From positions 1 to 64,000 of the forward strand of contig JAFQLS010000007.1 of the NCBI GenBank assembly GCA_017396555.1: a stretch of 64,000 bases of DNA. Reading direction: 5' to 3'. Below are positions 25,398 to 34,755 of this stretch, in pieces; positions within the stretch are counted from its first letter, which is position 1; every line of letters starts with the position of its first letter. The translations under genes were made by a program, and so were the position numbers. The notes under the pieces are model-generated. The model searched no databases. It saw nothing but the letters and a program-made list of their open reading frames with translations, and was not told where the DNA came from. Source of the DNA: Lachnospiraceae bacterium (GTDB taxonomy: Bacteria; Bacillota; Clostridia; Lachnospirales; Lachnospiraceae).

Positions 25398-26573
25398 ATG
25401 AAAGAATTAGAATTAAAGTATGGTTGTAACCCTAATCAGAAGCCTTCAAGAATATTTATGAATGAAGGAGAACTTCCAATTGAAGTATTAAATGGTAAGC
25501 CTGGATACATCAATTTCCTTGATGCGTTCAATGGCTGGCAGTTAGTAAGCGAGCTTAAGAAGGCTACCGGTCTTCCAGCAGCTACATCATTTAAGCATGT
25601 ATCTCCAGCAGGTGCAGCAGTAGGTCTTCCTTTAAATGACGTTGAAAAGAAGATTTACTGGGTAGATGATCTTGGCGAGCTTTCTCCACTTGCAAGTGCA
25701 TACGCAAGAGCAAGAGGTGCTGATAGAATGTCATCATTTGGTGATTTCATTTCATTATCAGATGTATGTGATGTTGACACAGCTAACTTAATTAAGAGAG
25801 AAGTATCAGATGGTGTTATTGCTCCTGGATATGAGCCGGAAGCTTTAGAAATTCTTAAGGCTAAAAAGAAGGGTAACTACAATGTAATTCAGATTGATCC
25901 TTCATATGTTCCAAATCCAATCGAAAGAAAGGAAGTATTTGGTATTACATTTGAGCAGGGAAGAAATGAACTCGTTGTTGATGATGATTTCCTTGGAAAT
26001 GTTGTTACAGAGAATAAGGATATTCCAGAGTCAGCTAAGATTGACTTAATTATTGCTCTTATCACACTTAAATATACACAGTCTAACTCTGTATGTTATG
26101 TTAAGGGCGGTCAGGCTATCGGTATTGGTGCTGGTCAGCAGTCAAGAATTCACTGTACAAGACTTGCAGGCTCTAAGGCTGATAACTGGTTCCTTCGTCA
26201 GTCGCCACAGGTATTAGGACTTCAGTTCCTTGATACAATCGGACGTGCAGACAGAGATAATGCTATTGATTTATACATTGGTGAGGACTATATGGATGTT
26301 CTTGCAGATGGTGCATGGGAAAATATCTTCAAGGTTAAACCAGAGGTATTTACAAGAGAAGCTAAGAGAGAATGGCTTGATAAGAATCAGGATGTTGCTC
26401 TTGGTTCAGATGCATTCTTCCCATTTGGTGATAACATTGAAAGAGCACACAAGAGTGGTGTTAAATATATTGCTCAGCCAGGTGGTTCAATCAGAGATGA
26501 CAACGTAATTGATACATGTAACAAGTACAATATGGCAATGTGCTTTACAGGACTTAGATTATTCCACCACTAA
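25398..26573 (+). CDS. purH: AICAR transformylase (PurH transformylase domain only)
   Basis: This enzyme transfers a formyl group from 10-formyl-THF to AICAR. The 391-aa protein contains only the AICARFT part of PurH: YGCNPNQKPSRIF at the N-terminus, SFKHVSPAGAAVG with the catalytic Lys-His, YTQSNSVCYVKGGQAIGIGAGQQSR and the C-terminal YIAQPGGSIRDD. The IMP cyclohydrolase half is missing and is supplied by the preceding gene. TCGGAGGA precedes the ATG. Expected to rise when ZMP builds up, for example under folate limitation. Confidence 0.93.
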   Translation: MKELELKYGCNPNQKPSRIFMNEGELPIEVLNGKPGYINFLDAFNGWQLVSELKKATGLPAATSFKHVSPAGAAVGLPLNDVEKKIYWVDDLGELSPLASAYARARGADRMSSFGDFISLSDVCDVDTANLIKREVSDGVIAPGYEPEALEILKAKKKGNYNVIQIDPSYVPNPIERKEVFGITFEQGRNELVVDDDFLGNVVTENKDIPESAKIDLIIALITLKYTQSNSVCYVKGGQAIGIGAGQQSRIHCTRLAGSKADNWFLRQSPQVLGLQFLDTIGRADRDNAIDLYIGEDYMDVLADGAWENIFKVKPEVFTREAKREWLDKNQDVALGSDAFFPFGDNIERAHKSGVKYIAQPGGSIRDDNVIDTCNKYNMAMCFTGLRLFHH

Positions 26574-26586
26574 TAAATATGTGATG

Positions 26587-26620
26587 AAAGGTCAGTTTTT
26601 GTATGGAAACTGACCTTTTA
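26587..26620 (+). terminator. Rho-independent terminator after the purine unit
   Basis: AAAGGTCAGTTT pairs with AAACTGACCTTT, followed by TTA. Confidence 0.85.
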
Positions 26621-26642
26621 ATATATTAACAGGAGAGAGAAA

Positions 26643-27431
26643 ATGACAGTAGATGTAAATGAATTATTTAATGAAATGGGGGCTTTACCACAGGTAGAGG
26701 CTATTGCACTTGGTGGCTCAAGAGCTACAGGAAGAAATGATGAAAAATCAGACTATGATGTATATATATACATAACAGAGAGTATTGATGAAAATGTGAG
26801 AAGAAACATTCTTGAGAAATATTGTGGATATATGGAAATCGGTAATTCCTTCTGGGAACTTGAGGATGATGTTACTCTAAAGGACGGAATTGATATGGAC
26901 ATCATCTATAGAGATATGAAAGATTTTGAAAACATGGTTTCGTCAGTTGTAACAGACTGCGTTGCGTGGAATGGATATACTACCTGTATGTGGCACAATC
27001 TCATAACATCAAAAATAGTAATTGATAAGAATGGTAAGCTTAAAGAATTACAGGATAAGTTCAAGATTCCATATCCTAAGAAGCTAAAGGAGAATATCAT
27101 TTCTAATAATTTAAAACTTCTTAATGGAATGTTACCATCCTTTGATATGCAGATTAAAAAGGCTGAAAACAGAGTAGATTTGGTAAGTGTTAATCATAGA
27201 GTGACTGAATTTCTTGCAAGTTATTTTGATATAATATTTGCATTAAATGAAATGACACATCCGGGTGAAAAGAGGATGCAGAGCATTTGTTCAGCAGAAT
27301 GTAAGATACTCCCAAGGAATTTTGATGAAAATCTTAATAGGTTATTTAGTGGAATGTTCAGAGAAAAGATTGCTGATGTTATAAATGATATGGTAATTGA
27401 GATAAAGAAAGTATGTAACGGAGACTCGTAA
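26643..27431 (+). CDS. Nucleotidyltransferase with DUF4037-type C-terminus
   Basis: The pol-beta-type nucleotidyltransferase motif GGSRATGRNDEKSDYDVYIY (near residues 24-43) has the G-[GS] and D-x-D catalytic pattern, and the third acidic residue is probably in GIDMDIIYRD. The ~140-residue C-terminal helical part (YPKKLKENII, LVSVNHRVTEFLASYFDIIFALNEMTHPGEKR) fits DUF4037-like proteins. Distant aminoglycoside adenylyltransferases share this build, but the substrate is unknown. GGAGAGA precedes the ATG. Confidence 0.8.
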   Translation: MTVDVNELFNEMGALPQVEAIALGGSRATGRNDEKSDYDVYIYITESIDENVRRNILEKYCGYMEIGNSFWELEDDVTLKDGIDMDIIYRDMKDFENMVSSVVTDCVAWNGYTTCMWHNLITSKIVIDKNGKLKELQDKFKIPYPKKLKENIISNNLKLLNGMLPSFDMQIKKAENRVDLVSVNHRVTEFLASYFDIIFALNEMTHPGEKRMQSICSAECKILPRNFDENLNRLFSGMFREKIADVINDMVIEIKKVCNGDS

Positions 27432-27449
27432 GGAGCCTCCGTTTTTTTT
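27416..27449 (+). terminator. Terminator overlapping the end of the nucleotidyltransferase gene
   Basis: ACGGAG pairs with CTCCGT, then eight T. The stem begins before the stop codon. The sequence GGAGACTCGTAAGG recurs in two other terminators of this window. Confidence 0.8.
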
Positions 27450-27482
27450 AATTCCTATAATATTAGAATATAAGTGACTTTT

Positions 27483-27662
27483 TTAAACAGATTTAATCTC
27501 CATATTGTCTAATGCATATTGTAGAGCCATATTAATAAGTTCATTTCTAGAGCGATTTGTTTGAGTTGAGAGTTTATTGTATTCTTCTTGTAAAGAGGCA
27601 TCTATGCGTATTGTCATTGTTACGGTTTTATCCTCTTTAGGTGTTATAACAAATTTATTCAC
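27483..27662 (-). CDS. Small ribbon-helix-helix (Arc/CopG-like) protein
   Basis: A 59-aa frame with a GTG start and TTGGAGG nine bases upstream (minus strand, 27672-27678). The product reads KTVTMTIRIDASLQEEYNKL followed by QTNRSRNELINMALQYALD: one basic beta strand then two helices, the ribbon-helix-helix fold of Arc/MetJ and many antitoxins. No toxin gene is beside it. It is divergent from an acidic lipoprotein gene whose promoter contains a TTACA-AA-TGTAA palindrome, a plausible binding site. Confidence 0.75.
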   Translation of the reverse strand: MNKFVITPKEDKTVTMTIRIDASLQEEYNKLSTQTNRSRNELINMALQYALDNMEIKSV

Positions 27663-27745
27663 TAATATAAACCTCCAATTTTTTAATTACATTATAGTAT
27701 TGTACAAAGAATTAAAACTATAACACAAATAGCATTAAAAATATA

Positions 27746-27774
27746 TTTACAAATGTAATACAAAATGATATCAT
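27746..27774 (+). promoter_or_regulatory. Promoter with overlapping palindrome upstream of the acidic lipoprotein
   Basis: TTTACA (27746-27751), 17-bp spacer, TATCAT (27769-27774). The palindrome TTACA-AA-TGTAA (27747-27758) overlaps the -35 box and may be an operator for the divergent RHH protein. Confidence 0.5.
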
Positions 27775-27808
27775 ATTAATACTAATTTATGTAAAGGATG
27801 GGATGAAT

Positions 27809-28594
27809 ATGAAAAAAGTTTATATTTTTACATTATCTTTAATTGCAATTGTTTCTTTAGTTGGTTGTCAAAATAATACCAAAGATACAATTGTTACAAA
27901 GGAAATAATGAGTAATGAAACGGAGGATGATAAAAGTGTTGAAGAAAAAACTACCAAATCATTTGAAGGCAATGAATTAGAGGTAGGAGTTGCTAATAGA
28001 GATGAATTAAGGGATAGTGTAGAGAAGCAAGTTGACAATTATATACAAAGTTTAAATAAGGAATATAAGGATTTAGAAAGTAATATAACTAATTATGATG
28101 AGTATACACAAAATACGAATAAAATTGAAGAATACTATTTGACTACATATTATGAAACGTCAAAAATGTGTATAAATATAAGAGAATATGCAGTATGCTA
28201 TGCAGAGACTATTCTTTCGTCAGATACATCAAATGATGATAAATATGATGAGCTAGAAGAAATATATGATGATTTATATGAGGATGCGTGTGAAGCAATA
28301 TATGATGAAGTGTACGATGGTATTTTGGATGAAATATATGATTTGTTTTATGATGGAGTATTAGAAGAAAAAAGTGAAGATATAGATTATAAAGATTGGT
28401 TTGATGCACGATCTGATGAGTATGATTGGTGGAGTGATGCACGATCTGATGTTTATGATGAATGGTCAGATTGTAGAAAGGACGTATATAGATTTTGGAC
28501 AGATATGAGAAGCGATGTTTTTAAAGATGATATAGAAAAAGCATATGAGGAAATAGAAGAATTTAAAGCAGACATAGAAAAGCTAAAAAAATAA
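27809..28594 (+). CDS. Acidic repeat-containing lipoprotein of unknown function
   Basis: A lipoprotein signal (MKKVYIFTLSLIAIVSLVGC, lipobox LVGC) leads into a very acidic chain. Residues ~150-195 carry short amphipathic repeats (IYDDLYEDACEAIYDEVYD, then EIYDLFYDGVLEE). Residues ~200-245 carry near-tandem units around WSDARSDVYDEWSDCRKDVY and FWTDMRSDVF, with the 16-bp DNA repeat GATGCACGATCTGATG twice. No known domain is recognised. The ATG at 27803 two codons upstream is possible, but spacing from AAGGA favours 27809. Its charge suggests cation or surface binding, but that is speculation. Confidence 0.75.
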   Translation: MKKVYIFTLSLIAIVSLVGCQNNTKDTIVTKEIMSNETEDDKSVEEKTTKSFEGNELEVGVANRDELRDSVEKQVDNYIQSLNKEYKDLESNITNYDEYTQNTNKIEEYYLTTYYETSKMCINIREYAVCYAETILSSDTSNDDKYDELEEIYDDLYEDACEAIYDEVYDGILDEIYDLFYDGVLEEKSEDIDYKDWFDARSDEYDWWSDARSDVYDEWSDCRKDVYRFWTDMRSDVFKDDIEKAYEEIEEFKADIEKLKK

Positions 28595-28822
28595 TAGTTT
28601 TGAATATATGAAATTCAGATAAGTCCAAAAAGAAGATGCAACAACTAAAAAAATTTTGAAAAATTTAACATAATTTTTGAGTTGATAATAAAAAACTTAA
28701 ACAACTTAAATTATTTTGGACAAAATTTGAGTTTCTATTTGAGTTCGTGAATATTTTTTAAGATTATTGTATATATAAAATATGCAAATCAACAGGTCGA
28801 TTTATGATTTGTAATAGTTTTC
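28595..28822. other. AT-rich gap with no recognisable gene
   Basis: No reading frame, RNA structure or repeat was found here before the terminator at 28823. Confidence 0.5.
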
Positions 28823-28880
28823 AAACAACAAAATACAGCTTTAAGAAGTGATGCCTTCCTAAAGCTGTATTTTGTTGTTT
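28823..28880. terminator. Long bidirectional terminator
   Basis: AAACAACAAAATACAGCTTT pairs perfectly with AAAGCTGTATTTTGTTGTTT around a 16-nt loop, between the lipoprotein gene and the convergent histidine kinase gene. Confidence 0.85.
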
Positions 28881-28904
28881 ATTAAAGAAAGACTATGTAT
28901 GATC

Positions 28905-31904
28905 CTAATTTATTTTAGTTTTTATCTGTGCTATTAGCTCAGCAGCATTATCAGACTCCAGATTAAGCACACAAATTGCTAATTTATCAAACAAATCTAC
29001 TAACTCAGGTTCGTATTCAAATTGTTTAAGATATGCCATTAACTCATCTGATTTATCAATATCCATTTCCTCAAGAGCAACTGTTAATTCCTCAAGTTTA
29101 CTTATTATTTCTGAAATGTCTTCAATAGGTATCAGCTGTACTTCCTCTTTGTACATAGAAAGCTTATCTTTATAGCTTCTCCATTCTTCCAGGAAGGTTG
29201 GAGTCATATATTTTATTACTTCAAGTTTGCCGTCCTTTGCCGCATATTCTAATGTCTTAGCCATTCCGCTTAACATAATAGCACCAATATAAGCGGCAGA
29301 ACTCTTCATGGCATGAACTTTAATTCTGTAGGAATCTAACATTTCGGTGTTATCTTCTGCATATTCCCAATAATATTCCAGATAATCTGCTTCGGAATCA
29401 ATTGTGTTATAAAAGTTTTTGACAGTGATTTCAAGAGTTTCTTTGTCTGGCATATTAGCCAGGGCAAATGACCAGTTAATACCATCAATTTCTGGAAAAC
29501 TGTTTATATCTTCTGGGTATGTTTTTTCAGAAGTTGTTGCATCTGTTATTTCTTCATACATTACTAATTCTTCAGGTAAATATTTGACAATCATTTCTTC
29601 AAGCTTTTCAATCTGAATTGGTTTAGTCAAAAATTCATTAAAGCCTTCGTTTAGATACATTTCTTTGGCACCTGAAATTGCATTGGCAGTAAGTGCCACA
29701 ATAGGTACATTTTCACAAGCATGTCCAGACATGTTTTTAATTCTGTGCAGTGTTTCAATACCATCCATTTCAGGCATCATATGGTCAAGGAAAATGATAT
29801 CATAGTGAATATCTTTGATTTTTTCAAGACATTCCATACCACTTTCAGCTTCGTCTATTTTAACCTTTGTTTCTTTTAAAAGACTCATGAATACTTTACG
29901 ATTAATCATATTGTCATCAACTACAAGTAGTTTAGCTTCAGGTGCCACAAAGGATGCAGCATATGAATATTGAGAAGATGAATTACTAATTCTTTCTTCT
30001 AAATTACCAATAGGTTCCTTATCAATCACTTGCTGCTTAAGTACAAAGGAGAACTTAGAACCTTTTCCGTATACACTTTCAACCTTGAGTTCGCTATCCA
30101 TAAGCTTAAGAAGTTGTAAGGTGATACTCATTCCAAGTCCGGTTCCTTCAATGTTTCTATTTCTTTCTTCTTCAATTCTTTCAAATCTTTCAAATAATTT
30201 TGATAAGTCTTCCTCTTTAATACCTATACCTGTATCTTCAACTTCAAAAAAGATATTTACATAATCACCGTCTATAGTTCCGTCTACTGTAAGTGTTATG
30301 CCACCTTCTTTAGTGTATTTTACAGCATTTGTTAAAAGATTTACCAGAATCTGTCTGATTCTAATTTCATCACCATACACTTTGTGTGGAAGGTTTGGAT
30401 TAACATTAACCTTCATACCTAAATCTTTGTCTTTAGCCTTTACCATAATCATAGTAACAACGTCATGTATTATGCTGCTGAATTCATATTCAACAGGAAT
30501 GATTTCCATTTTACCGGATTCTATCTTAGAAAAATCCAAAATGTCATTTATGAGATAGAGTAGTGTCTGGCTTGCGTTTTGGATATTCATTGCATATTCT
30601 TTGATGGATGAGTCTTTGCTTTCGCGAAGAATCATAGCATCCATTCCGAGGATTGCATTTATAGGAGTCCTTATTTCGTGAGACATATTTGCAAGAAACT
30701 TACCCTTTGCCTGATTAGAAAGTATTGCTGTTTGTTTTTCCTTTTCTATACTAAATATATCCTTCATTGTATTTATAAATGAAATGATAAGAACTAATAC
30801 CATTGCTACTGCAATTATGGAACCGCTAAATTGTGTGGTCCATTTAAAATATAATACGATTTGAATTACGGCAGATAAGCATACGCCAAGTATACCCAGC
30901 GCAACAAGTAAATAATCCTTTATTCTACCTATAATAACATCTCTTATCATTGTAAATGCCATTAATGCCATTGATGCACCAGCTATACTAACCATAACAG
31001 TTATGGTATCAGAGAAATCTACAATATTTCTGACATGAAGTACTGTGCATACAACAAAGTCAATAATGCCGGCAGTTATTGCAACTAGATATGCCTTAGA
31101 ATATCTTTCGGATTGAACCTGATTTAAATATAACATAAATGGTATTGCAAGAAGCATTACCATAAAAAAGGCCATATCACTTATTACGGATATATTTGGA
31201 AAAATCATTTGTCTAAATACTGAATTGGCAATTATCCATATTGCTGCTAAAAAGATAGCCCATCCCAGATATTCCATTTCTACACTTTTACGGTAACAAA
31301 TTTTCAATGCAATACTTATCACAATACTCGCAAGTCCGAGAACTAATACAAATAAAGCGATAATTAGCTCAACCCCTCCTTTTTCAAATAAATACTTAAA
31401 AATATCTATCATTTCCCCGTAAAAAATTTCATGTAAAACACCTGTATATGAAGTATCCGTACTTATTTCAACTCTGATGGTTTTTCCGGCATCTTCTGAA
31501 TCAAGATGGACATATACATAAGCAACAGCACTAACACGACCAAATGGTCTTGTATCTTTTGTTGAATATTCCTGTCTTAATTCGTCATCTATGTATATTT
31601 TCATTTCTTGTTTAGAGCTTCTAAAGCACATATATAAATTATCTTCAAGAACAGATGGTAAGACGTTTTCTATCACCATCGTCTGGTTACGCTCTACCGG
31701 ATTTTTACCCGGAAGTTCAGCAGGAACTGTTGTATCATCTTCCTTTATCCATATCCAACCCTCAGAAAAATCTGTACATCCAAAGGATGTATTTTGATTT
31801 TCAGCCGGTAAAAGCATTTCTCCCAGAATAAGGTAAAGACATACACCAACTGCTAACAAAACAAATATTATTTTAGAAATAAGTATACCTTTGTTTTTTT
31901 TCAT
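28905..31904 (-). CDS. Hybrid sensor histidine kinase with 7TM sensor, REC and Hpt domains
   Basis: The 999-aa protein contains a signal anchor (residues ~8-27), an extracellular ~150-residue sensing region (7TMR-DISM extracellular type), about seven membrane helices (to ~385), HisKA with the phospho-acceptor in FLANMSHEIRTPINAILGM (near H410), HATPase with DTGIGIKEEDLSKLFERF and GTGLGMSI, a receiver domain with phospho-Asp in DIIFLDHMMPEMDG (near residue 703), and a C-terminal Hpt domain (KVHAMKSSAAYIGA, His near 864). All phosphorelay residues are intact. No output regulator is adjacent, so the final target lies elsewhere. GGGGTGA precedes the ATG. Confidence 0.92.
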   Translation of the reverse strand: MKKNKGILISKIIFVLLAVGVCLYLILGEMLLPAENQNTSFGCTDFSEGWIWIKEDDTTVPAELPGKNPVERNQTMVIENVLPSVLEDNLYMCFRSSKQEMKIYIDDELRQEYSTKDTRPFGRVSAVAYVYVHLDSEDAGKTIRVEISTDTSYTGVLHEIFYGEMIDIFKYLFEKGGVELIIALFVLVLGLASIVISIALKICYRKSVEMEYLGWAIFLAAIWIIANSVFRQMIFPNISVISDMAFFMVMLLAIPFMLYLNQVQSERYSKAYLVAITAGIIDFVVCTVLHVRNIVDFSDTITVMVSIAGASMALMAFTMIRDVIIGRIKDYLLVALGILGVCLSAVIQIVLYFKWTTQFSGSIIAVAMVLVLIISFINTMKDIFSIEKEKQTAILSNQAKGKFLANMSHEIRTPINAILGMDAMILRESKDSSIKEYAMNIQNASQTLLYLINDILDFSKIESGKMEIIPVEYEFSSIIHDVVTMIMVKAKDKDLGMKVNVNPNLPHKVYGDEIRIRQILVNLLTNAVKYTKEGGITLTVDGTIDGDYVNIFFEVEDTGIGIKEEDLSKLFERFERIEEERNRNIEGTGLGMSITLQLLKLMDSELKVESVYGKGSKFSFVLKQQVIDKEPIGNLEERISNSSSQYSYAASFVAPEAKLLVVDDNMINRKVFMSLLKETKVKIDEAESGMECLEKIKDIHYDIIFLDHMMPEMDGIETLHRIKNMSGHACENVPIVALTANAISGAKEMYLNEGFNEFLTKPIQIEKLEEMIVKYLPEELVMYEEITDATTSEKTYPEDINSFPEIDGINWSFALANMPDKETLEITVKNFYNTIDSEADYLEYYWEYAEDNTEMLDSYRIKVHAMKSSAAYIGAIMLSGMAKTLEYAAKDGKLEVIKYMTPTFLEEWRSYKDKLSMYKEEVQLIPIEDISEIISKLEELTVALEEMDIDKSDELMAYLKQFEYEPELVDLFDKLAICVLNLESDNAAELIAQIKTKIN

Positions 31905-31999
31905 GATTCATCACCCCGTAAATATTGTATTTTGAAATAAGTATAAAATTATTATAACTATTTTGTGGGGGAAGGTCAAATTATATAGGGTGTTTTTTG

Positions 32000-32028
32000 T
32001 TGACAATAAGAAAATGTTATGCTAAAAT
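32000..32028 (+). promoter_or_regulatory. Promoter of the T-box/thrS unit
   Basis: TTGACA (32000-32005), 17-bp spacer, TAAAAT (32023-32028). Confidence 0.8.
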
Positions 32029-32290
32029 CCACTACAATAACATAAGAAAAGCGATGACGGAAAAAAGTAGTTTAGAAGGAAGCATCCAGAGAGAATAGCA
32101 AATGGTGGAAGCTATTTATGTGTAAACTAGACGAAAACCATTCCAGAGCTGTAATGCCGAAGTTAGTAAGTGTTGCCGTATGCCTGCGTTAAAGGATAGG
32201 ATTTAATAGAATCTGAAGTGAAAAGTTAAGGTGGAACCGTGCTAAATGCACCCTTAAGACTATTTTATTATGGTCTTGTGGGTGCTTTTT
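32029..32290 (+). ncRNA. T-box leader, threonine-specific
   Basis: The T-box sequence AAGGTGGAACCGTGC is at 32228-32242 and the terminator GCACCC...GGGTGC plus T6 at 32248-32290. Stem I has the AGTAG motif (32066 on), a distal hairpin AATAGC/GCTATT, and a specifier loop GAAA-ACC-ATTCCAGAGC; the triplet ACC (32137-32139) is a threonine codon, as expected for a leader ahead of thrS. Uncharged tRNA-Thr should favour the antiterminator. Confidence 0.92.
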
Positions 32291-32336
32291 TACTTTATAG
32301 AAAGACCTTGTTAAAAGGCTTTCTATAAAGTAAAAA
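32287..32336 (+). repeat. Second long hairpin between T-box terminator and thrS
   Basis: TTTTTACTTTATAGAAAG pairs with CTTTCTATAAAGTAAAAA; the central CCTT/AAGG pairs extend the stem almost to the loop. The 5' arm overlaps the T tract of the T-box terminator. Confidence 0.75.
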
Positions 32337-32406
32337 GTGCTCCGCAAGGATGCGCTATCTTATGTTGTTACCTAAAAAAATGAAGAATAGAAAGGAGCAA
32401 CAAATT

Positions 32407-34164
32407 ATGAAGGTGCTAAGAAGAAATGGAGAAATTATTGAAGTGAATTTTGAAGATCAGGAGGGTAAAAAAGCATTTTGGCATACAAGTGCACATGTGC
32501 TTGCACAGGCTGTAAAGCGTTTGTATCCTGAAACAAAATGTGCAATAGGTCCGGCAATTGAAAACGGATTTTATTATGATTTTGAGTTTGCATTTTCATT
32601 TTCAGAAGATCATTTGAAGGAAGTTGAAGATGAAATGAGAAGGATTGTTAAAGAGTCTTTATCATTACAGGTATTCGATAAATCAAAAGAAGAGGCATTA
32701 AGTTTTATGGCAGAGGCGAGTGAAAAGTATAAGATAGAATTAATTGAAGAACTGCCTGACTCAGAGATAATTAGTTTTTATAAGCAAGGAGAATATGAGG
32801 AATTTTGTGCTGGACCACACATTTCTAATGTATGCCTGATTAAGGCAATCAAGCTTTTATCAGTGGCGGGTGCATATTGGAGAGGAAATGAAAACAATTC
32901 AATGCTTACGAGAATATATGGTATATCTTTCCCGAAAGCATCGCAGTTAGAAGAATATTTGCATATGGTTGAAGAGGCAAAGGAAAGAGACCATAGGAAG
33001 CTAGGAAAGGAACTGGGAATATTTACGATTTTTGATGAGGGGCCAGGATTACCGGTATTTTTACCAAAGGGTATGGTTCTTAAAAATATTTTGGTTGACT
33101 ACTGGAGAAAAATTCATCGAAGAGATGGATATGTAGAAATTTCTACGCCGATTATGTTGGAAAGAAGTCTTTGGGAAACGTCAGGACATTGGGATTTCTA
33201 TAGAGATTCCATGTACTCTCTTAAGGTAGAGGATGAGGACTATGCAATAAAGCCAATGAGTTGTCCGGGCGGAATGCTGGTCTACAAATTAGAACCTAGG
33301 TCATATAAAGAACTTCCTATGAGAATAGGAGAGCTTGGACTTGTACATCGTAATGAAAAATCAGGAGCGCTACATGGTCTTATGAGAGTTCGTTCTTTTA
33401 CGCAGGATGATGCACATATTCTTATGCGAGAAGATCAGGTGATGGATGAAATACAAGGAGTTATGCGTTTGATTGATGAGGTATATCAGAAGTTTGGGTT
33501 CTCTTATGAGATTGAATTGTCAACGAGACCAGAGCATTCAATTGGTAGTGATGAGGATTGGGAGCTTGCTACAGTTGCACTTGAAAGGGCTGTTCAGGGA
33601 ATGGGAAAATCTTATGTTGTAAATGAAGGGGATGGAGCATTTTATGGACCAAAGCTAGATTTTCATTTAAAGGATTCAATAGGTAGAACGTGGCAATGTG
33701 GGACGATTCAGCTTGATTTCCAGCTTCCACAGAGATTTAATATTGATTATATTGGTGCAGACGGAGAAAAGCATCGTCCAATAATGCTTCATAGAGTTGT
33801 GTTTGGTTCGATTGAACGTTTTATAGGTATTTTAATTGAACATTATGCAGGTAAATTTCCATCATGGATTGCACCTATTCAGGTTAAGATTCTATCTGTC
33901 TCTGATAAATATAATGATTATGCAAAACAAGTGGCTGAATATCTTAATGAGAAGGATATACGAGTAGAAGTTGATAATAGAAGTGAGAAATTAGGTTATA
34001 AGATTCGTGAGGCTCGAATGGATAAGGTTCCATATATGATTATTGTAGGCGAAAATGAGATGAACAATGGTTCTGTTTCAGTAAGACAAAGAGATGGGGA
34101 TAAGGATAATCAGGAGCTTGGTGAAATGAAAATTGAGGAGTTTGTAGGGAGGATTTCCAGATAA
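32407..34164 (+). CDS. thrS: Threonine--tRNA ligase lacking the TGS domain
   Basis: Class II synthetase. The editing domain has HTSAHVLAQA (HxxxH) and FCAGPHI (CxxxH); the catalytic core has the zinc cysteine in KPMSCPGGM, motif 2 RVRSFTQDDAHI and motif 3 HRVVFGSIERFIGILIEHYAG; a C-terminal anticodon-binding domain follows (from about residue 480). The chain is 585 aa, about 55 shorter than usual, because only ~20 residues precede the editing domain where a TGS domain is normally found. ATG 32407 is chosen for the AAAGGAG before it. The T-box and reduced N-terminus suggest a starvation-induced second ThrS; whether another copy exists cannot be seen here. Confidence 0.93.
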   Translation: MKVLRRNGEIIEVNFEDQEGKKAFWHTSAHVLAQAVKRLYPETKCAIGPAIENGFYYDFEFAFSFSEDHLKEVEDEMRRIVKESLSLQVFDKSKEEALSFMAEASEKYKIELIEELPDSEIISFYKQGEYEEFCAGPHISNVCLIKAIKLLSVAGAYWRGNENNSMLTRIYGISFPKASQLEEYLHMVEEAKERDHRKLGKELGIFTIFDEGPGLPVFLPKGMVLKNILVDYWRKIHRRDGYVEISTPIMLERSLWETSGHWDFYRDSMYSLKVEDEDYAIKPMSCPGGMLVYKLEPRSYKELPMRIGELGLVHRNEKSGALHGLMRVRSFTQDDAHILMREDQVMDEIQGVMRLIDEVYQKFGFSYEIELSTRPEHSIGSDEDWELATVALERAVQGMGKSYVVNEGDGAFYGPKLDFHLKDSIGRTWQCGTIQLDFQLPQRFNIDYIGADGEKHRPIMLHRVVFGSIERFIGILIEHYAGKFPSWIAPIQVKILSVSDKYNDYAKQVAEYLNEKDIRVEVDNRSEKLGYKIREARMDKVPYMIIVGENEMNNGSVSVRQRDGDKDNQELGEMKIEEFVGRISR

Positions 34165-34206
34165 TATTTAAGTGATACGAATAGTATCGTATATGTGCCG
34201 CATCGT
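34159..34206 (+). repeat. Left 48-bp direct repeat of the cas1/toxin/Fic islet
   Basis: It matches 36988-37035 at 45 of 48 positions. It starts in the last sense codon of thrS (AGA TAA) and ends ATGTGCCGCATCGT. It contains the hairpin GATAC-GAATA-GTATC. Confidence 0.85.
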
Positions 34207-34252
34207 GATATAATTAAATAGATGTTAGAAATTTAGTGGAGAGGTGAAGTAT

Positions 34253-34723
34253 ATGAGATTTCGTACGCTTGAAATTAGTAGTGCGGCAGAAATACACATA
34301 AAAGAGAGACAATTAGAGATTACAACAGACGATGGAGTTGTAGTTGTGCCTATAGAGGACTTGAATCAGATTATGGTACATGGCGCAAATATAAGACTTT
34401 CTACAATGGATTTGTCTATTTTATGTCAAAATAAGGTCGCATTGATGACACTGGATGACAGATATTTACCGACAGCTATTGTGTTGTCTTTTGAAGGTCA
34501 TACGAGGCAGTCAAAATTGATGCATGCACAAGTTAATGCTGCGCATAAAAAATATATGGAGTTATGGATTGATATTATTAAGCAAAAGATAACCAATCAA
34601 TCAAGAGGTTTGTCTATTATGGGCTTGGACGGTGCAGAAAGAATCGCAGAATATGTAGCAATGGTTGATGAGGAAAGTGTAGATTATTGTGAATCATTAG
34701 CTGCTAAAGAGTATTTTTCATAG
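34253..34723 (+). pseudogene. cas1: Truncated cas1 (type II-like CRISPR integrase)
   Basis: The 156-residue frame matches the N-terminal half of type II Cas1 proteins: FRTLEISSAAEIHIKERQLEI, IPIED-like VPIEDLNQIMVHG, then MTLDDRYLPTAIVLSFEGHTRQSKLM and LWIDIIKQKITNQ. It breaks off at YCESLAAKEYFS, just after the first catalytic Glu (E147), so the His and acidic residues of the second half are absent. Complete homologues have about 290-300 residues. GGAGAGGTG precedes ATG 34253. An IS remnant follows directly. No cas2, cas9 or repeat array was seen. Confidence 0.8.
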
Positions 34724-34755
34724 TGTGGAAAATCACGGTTGAATGATGCAACAAA

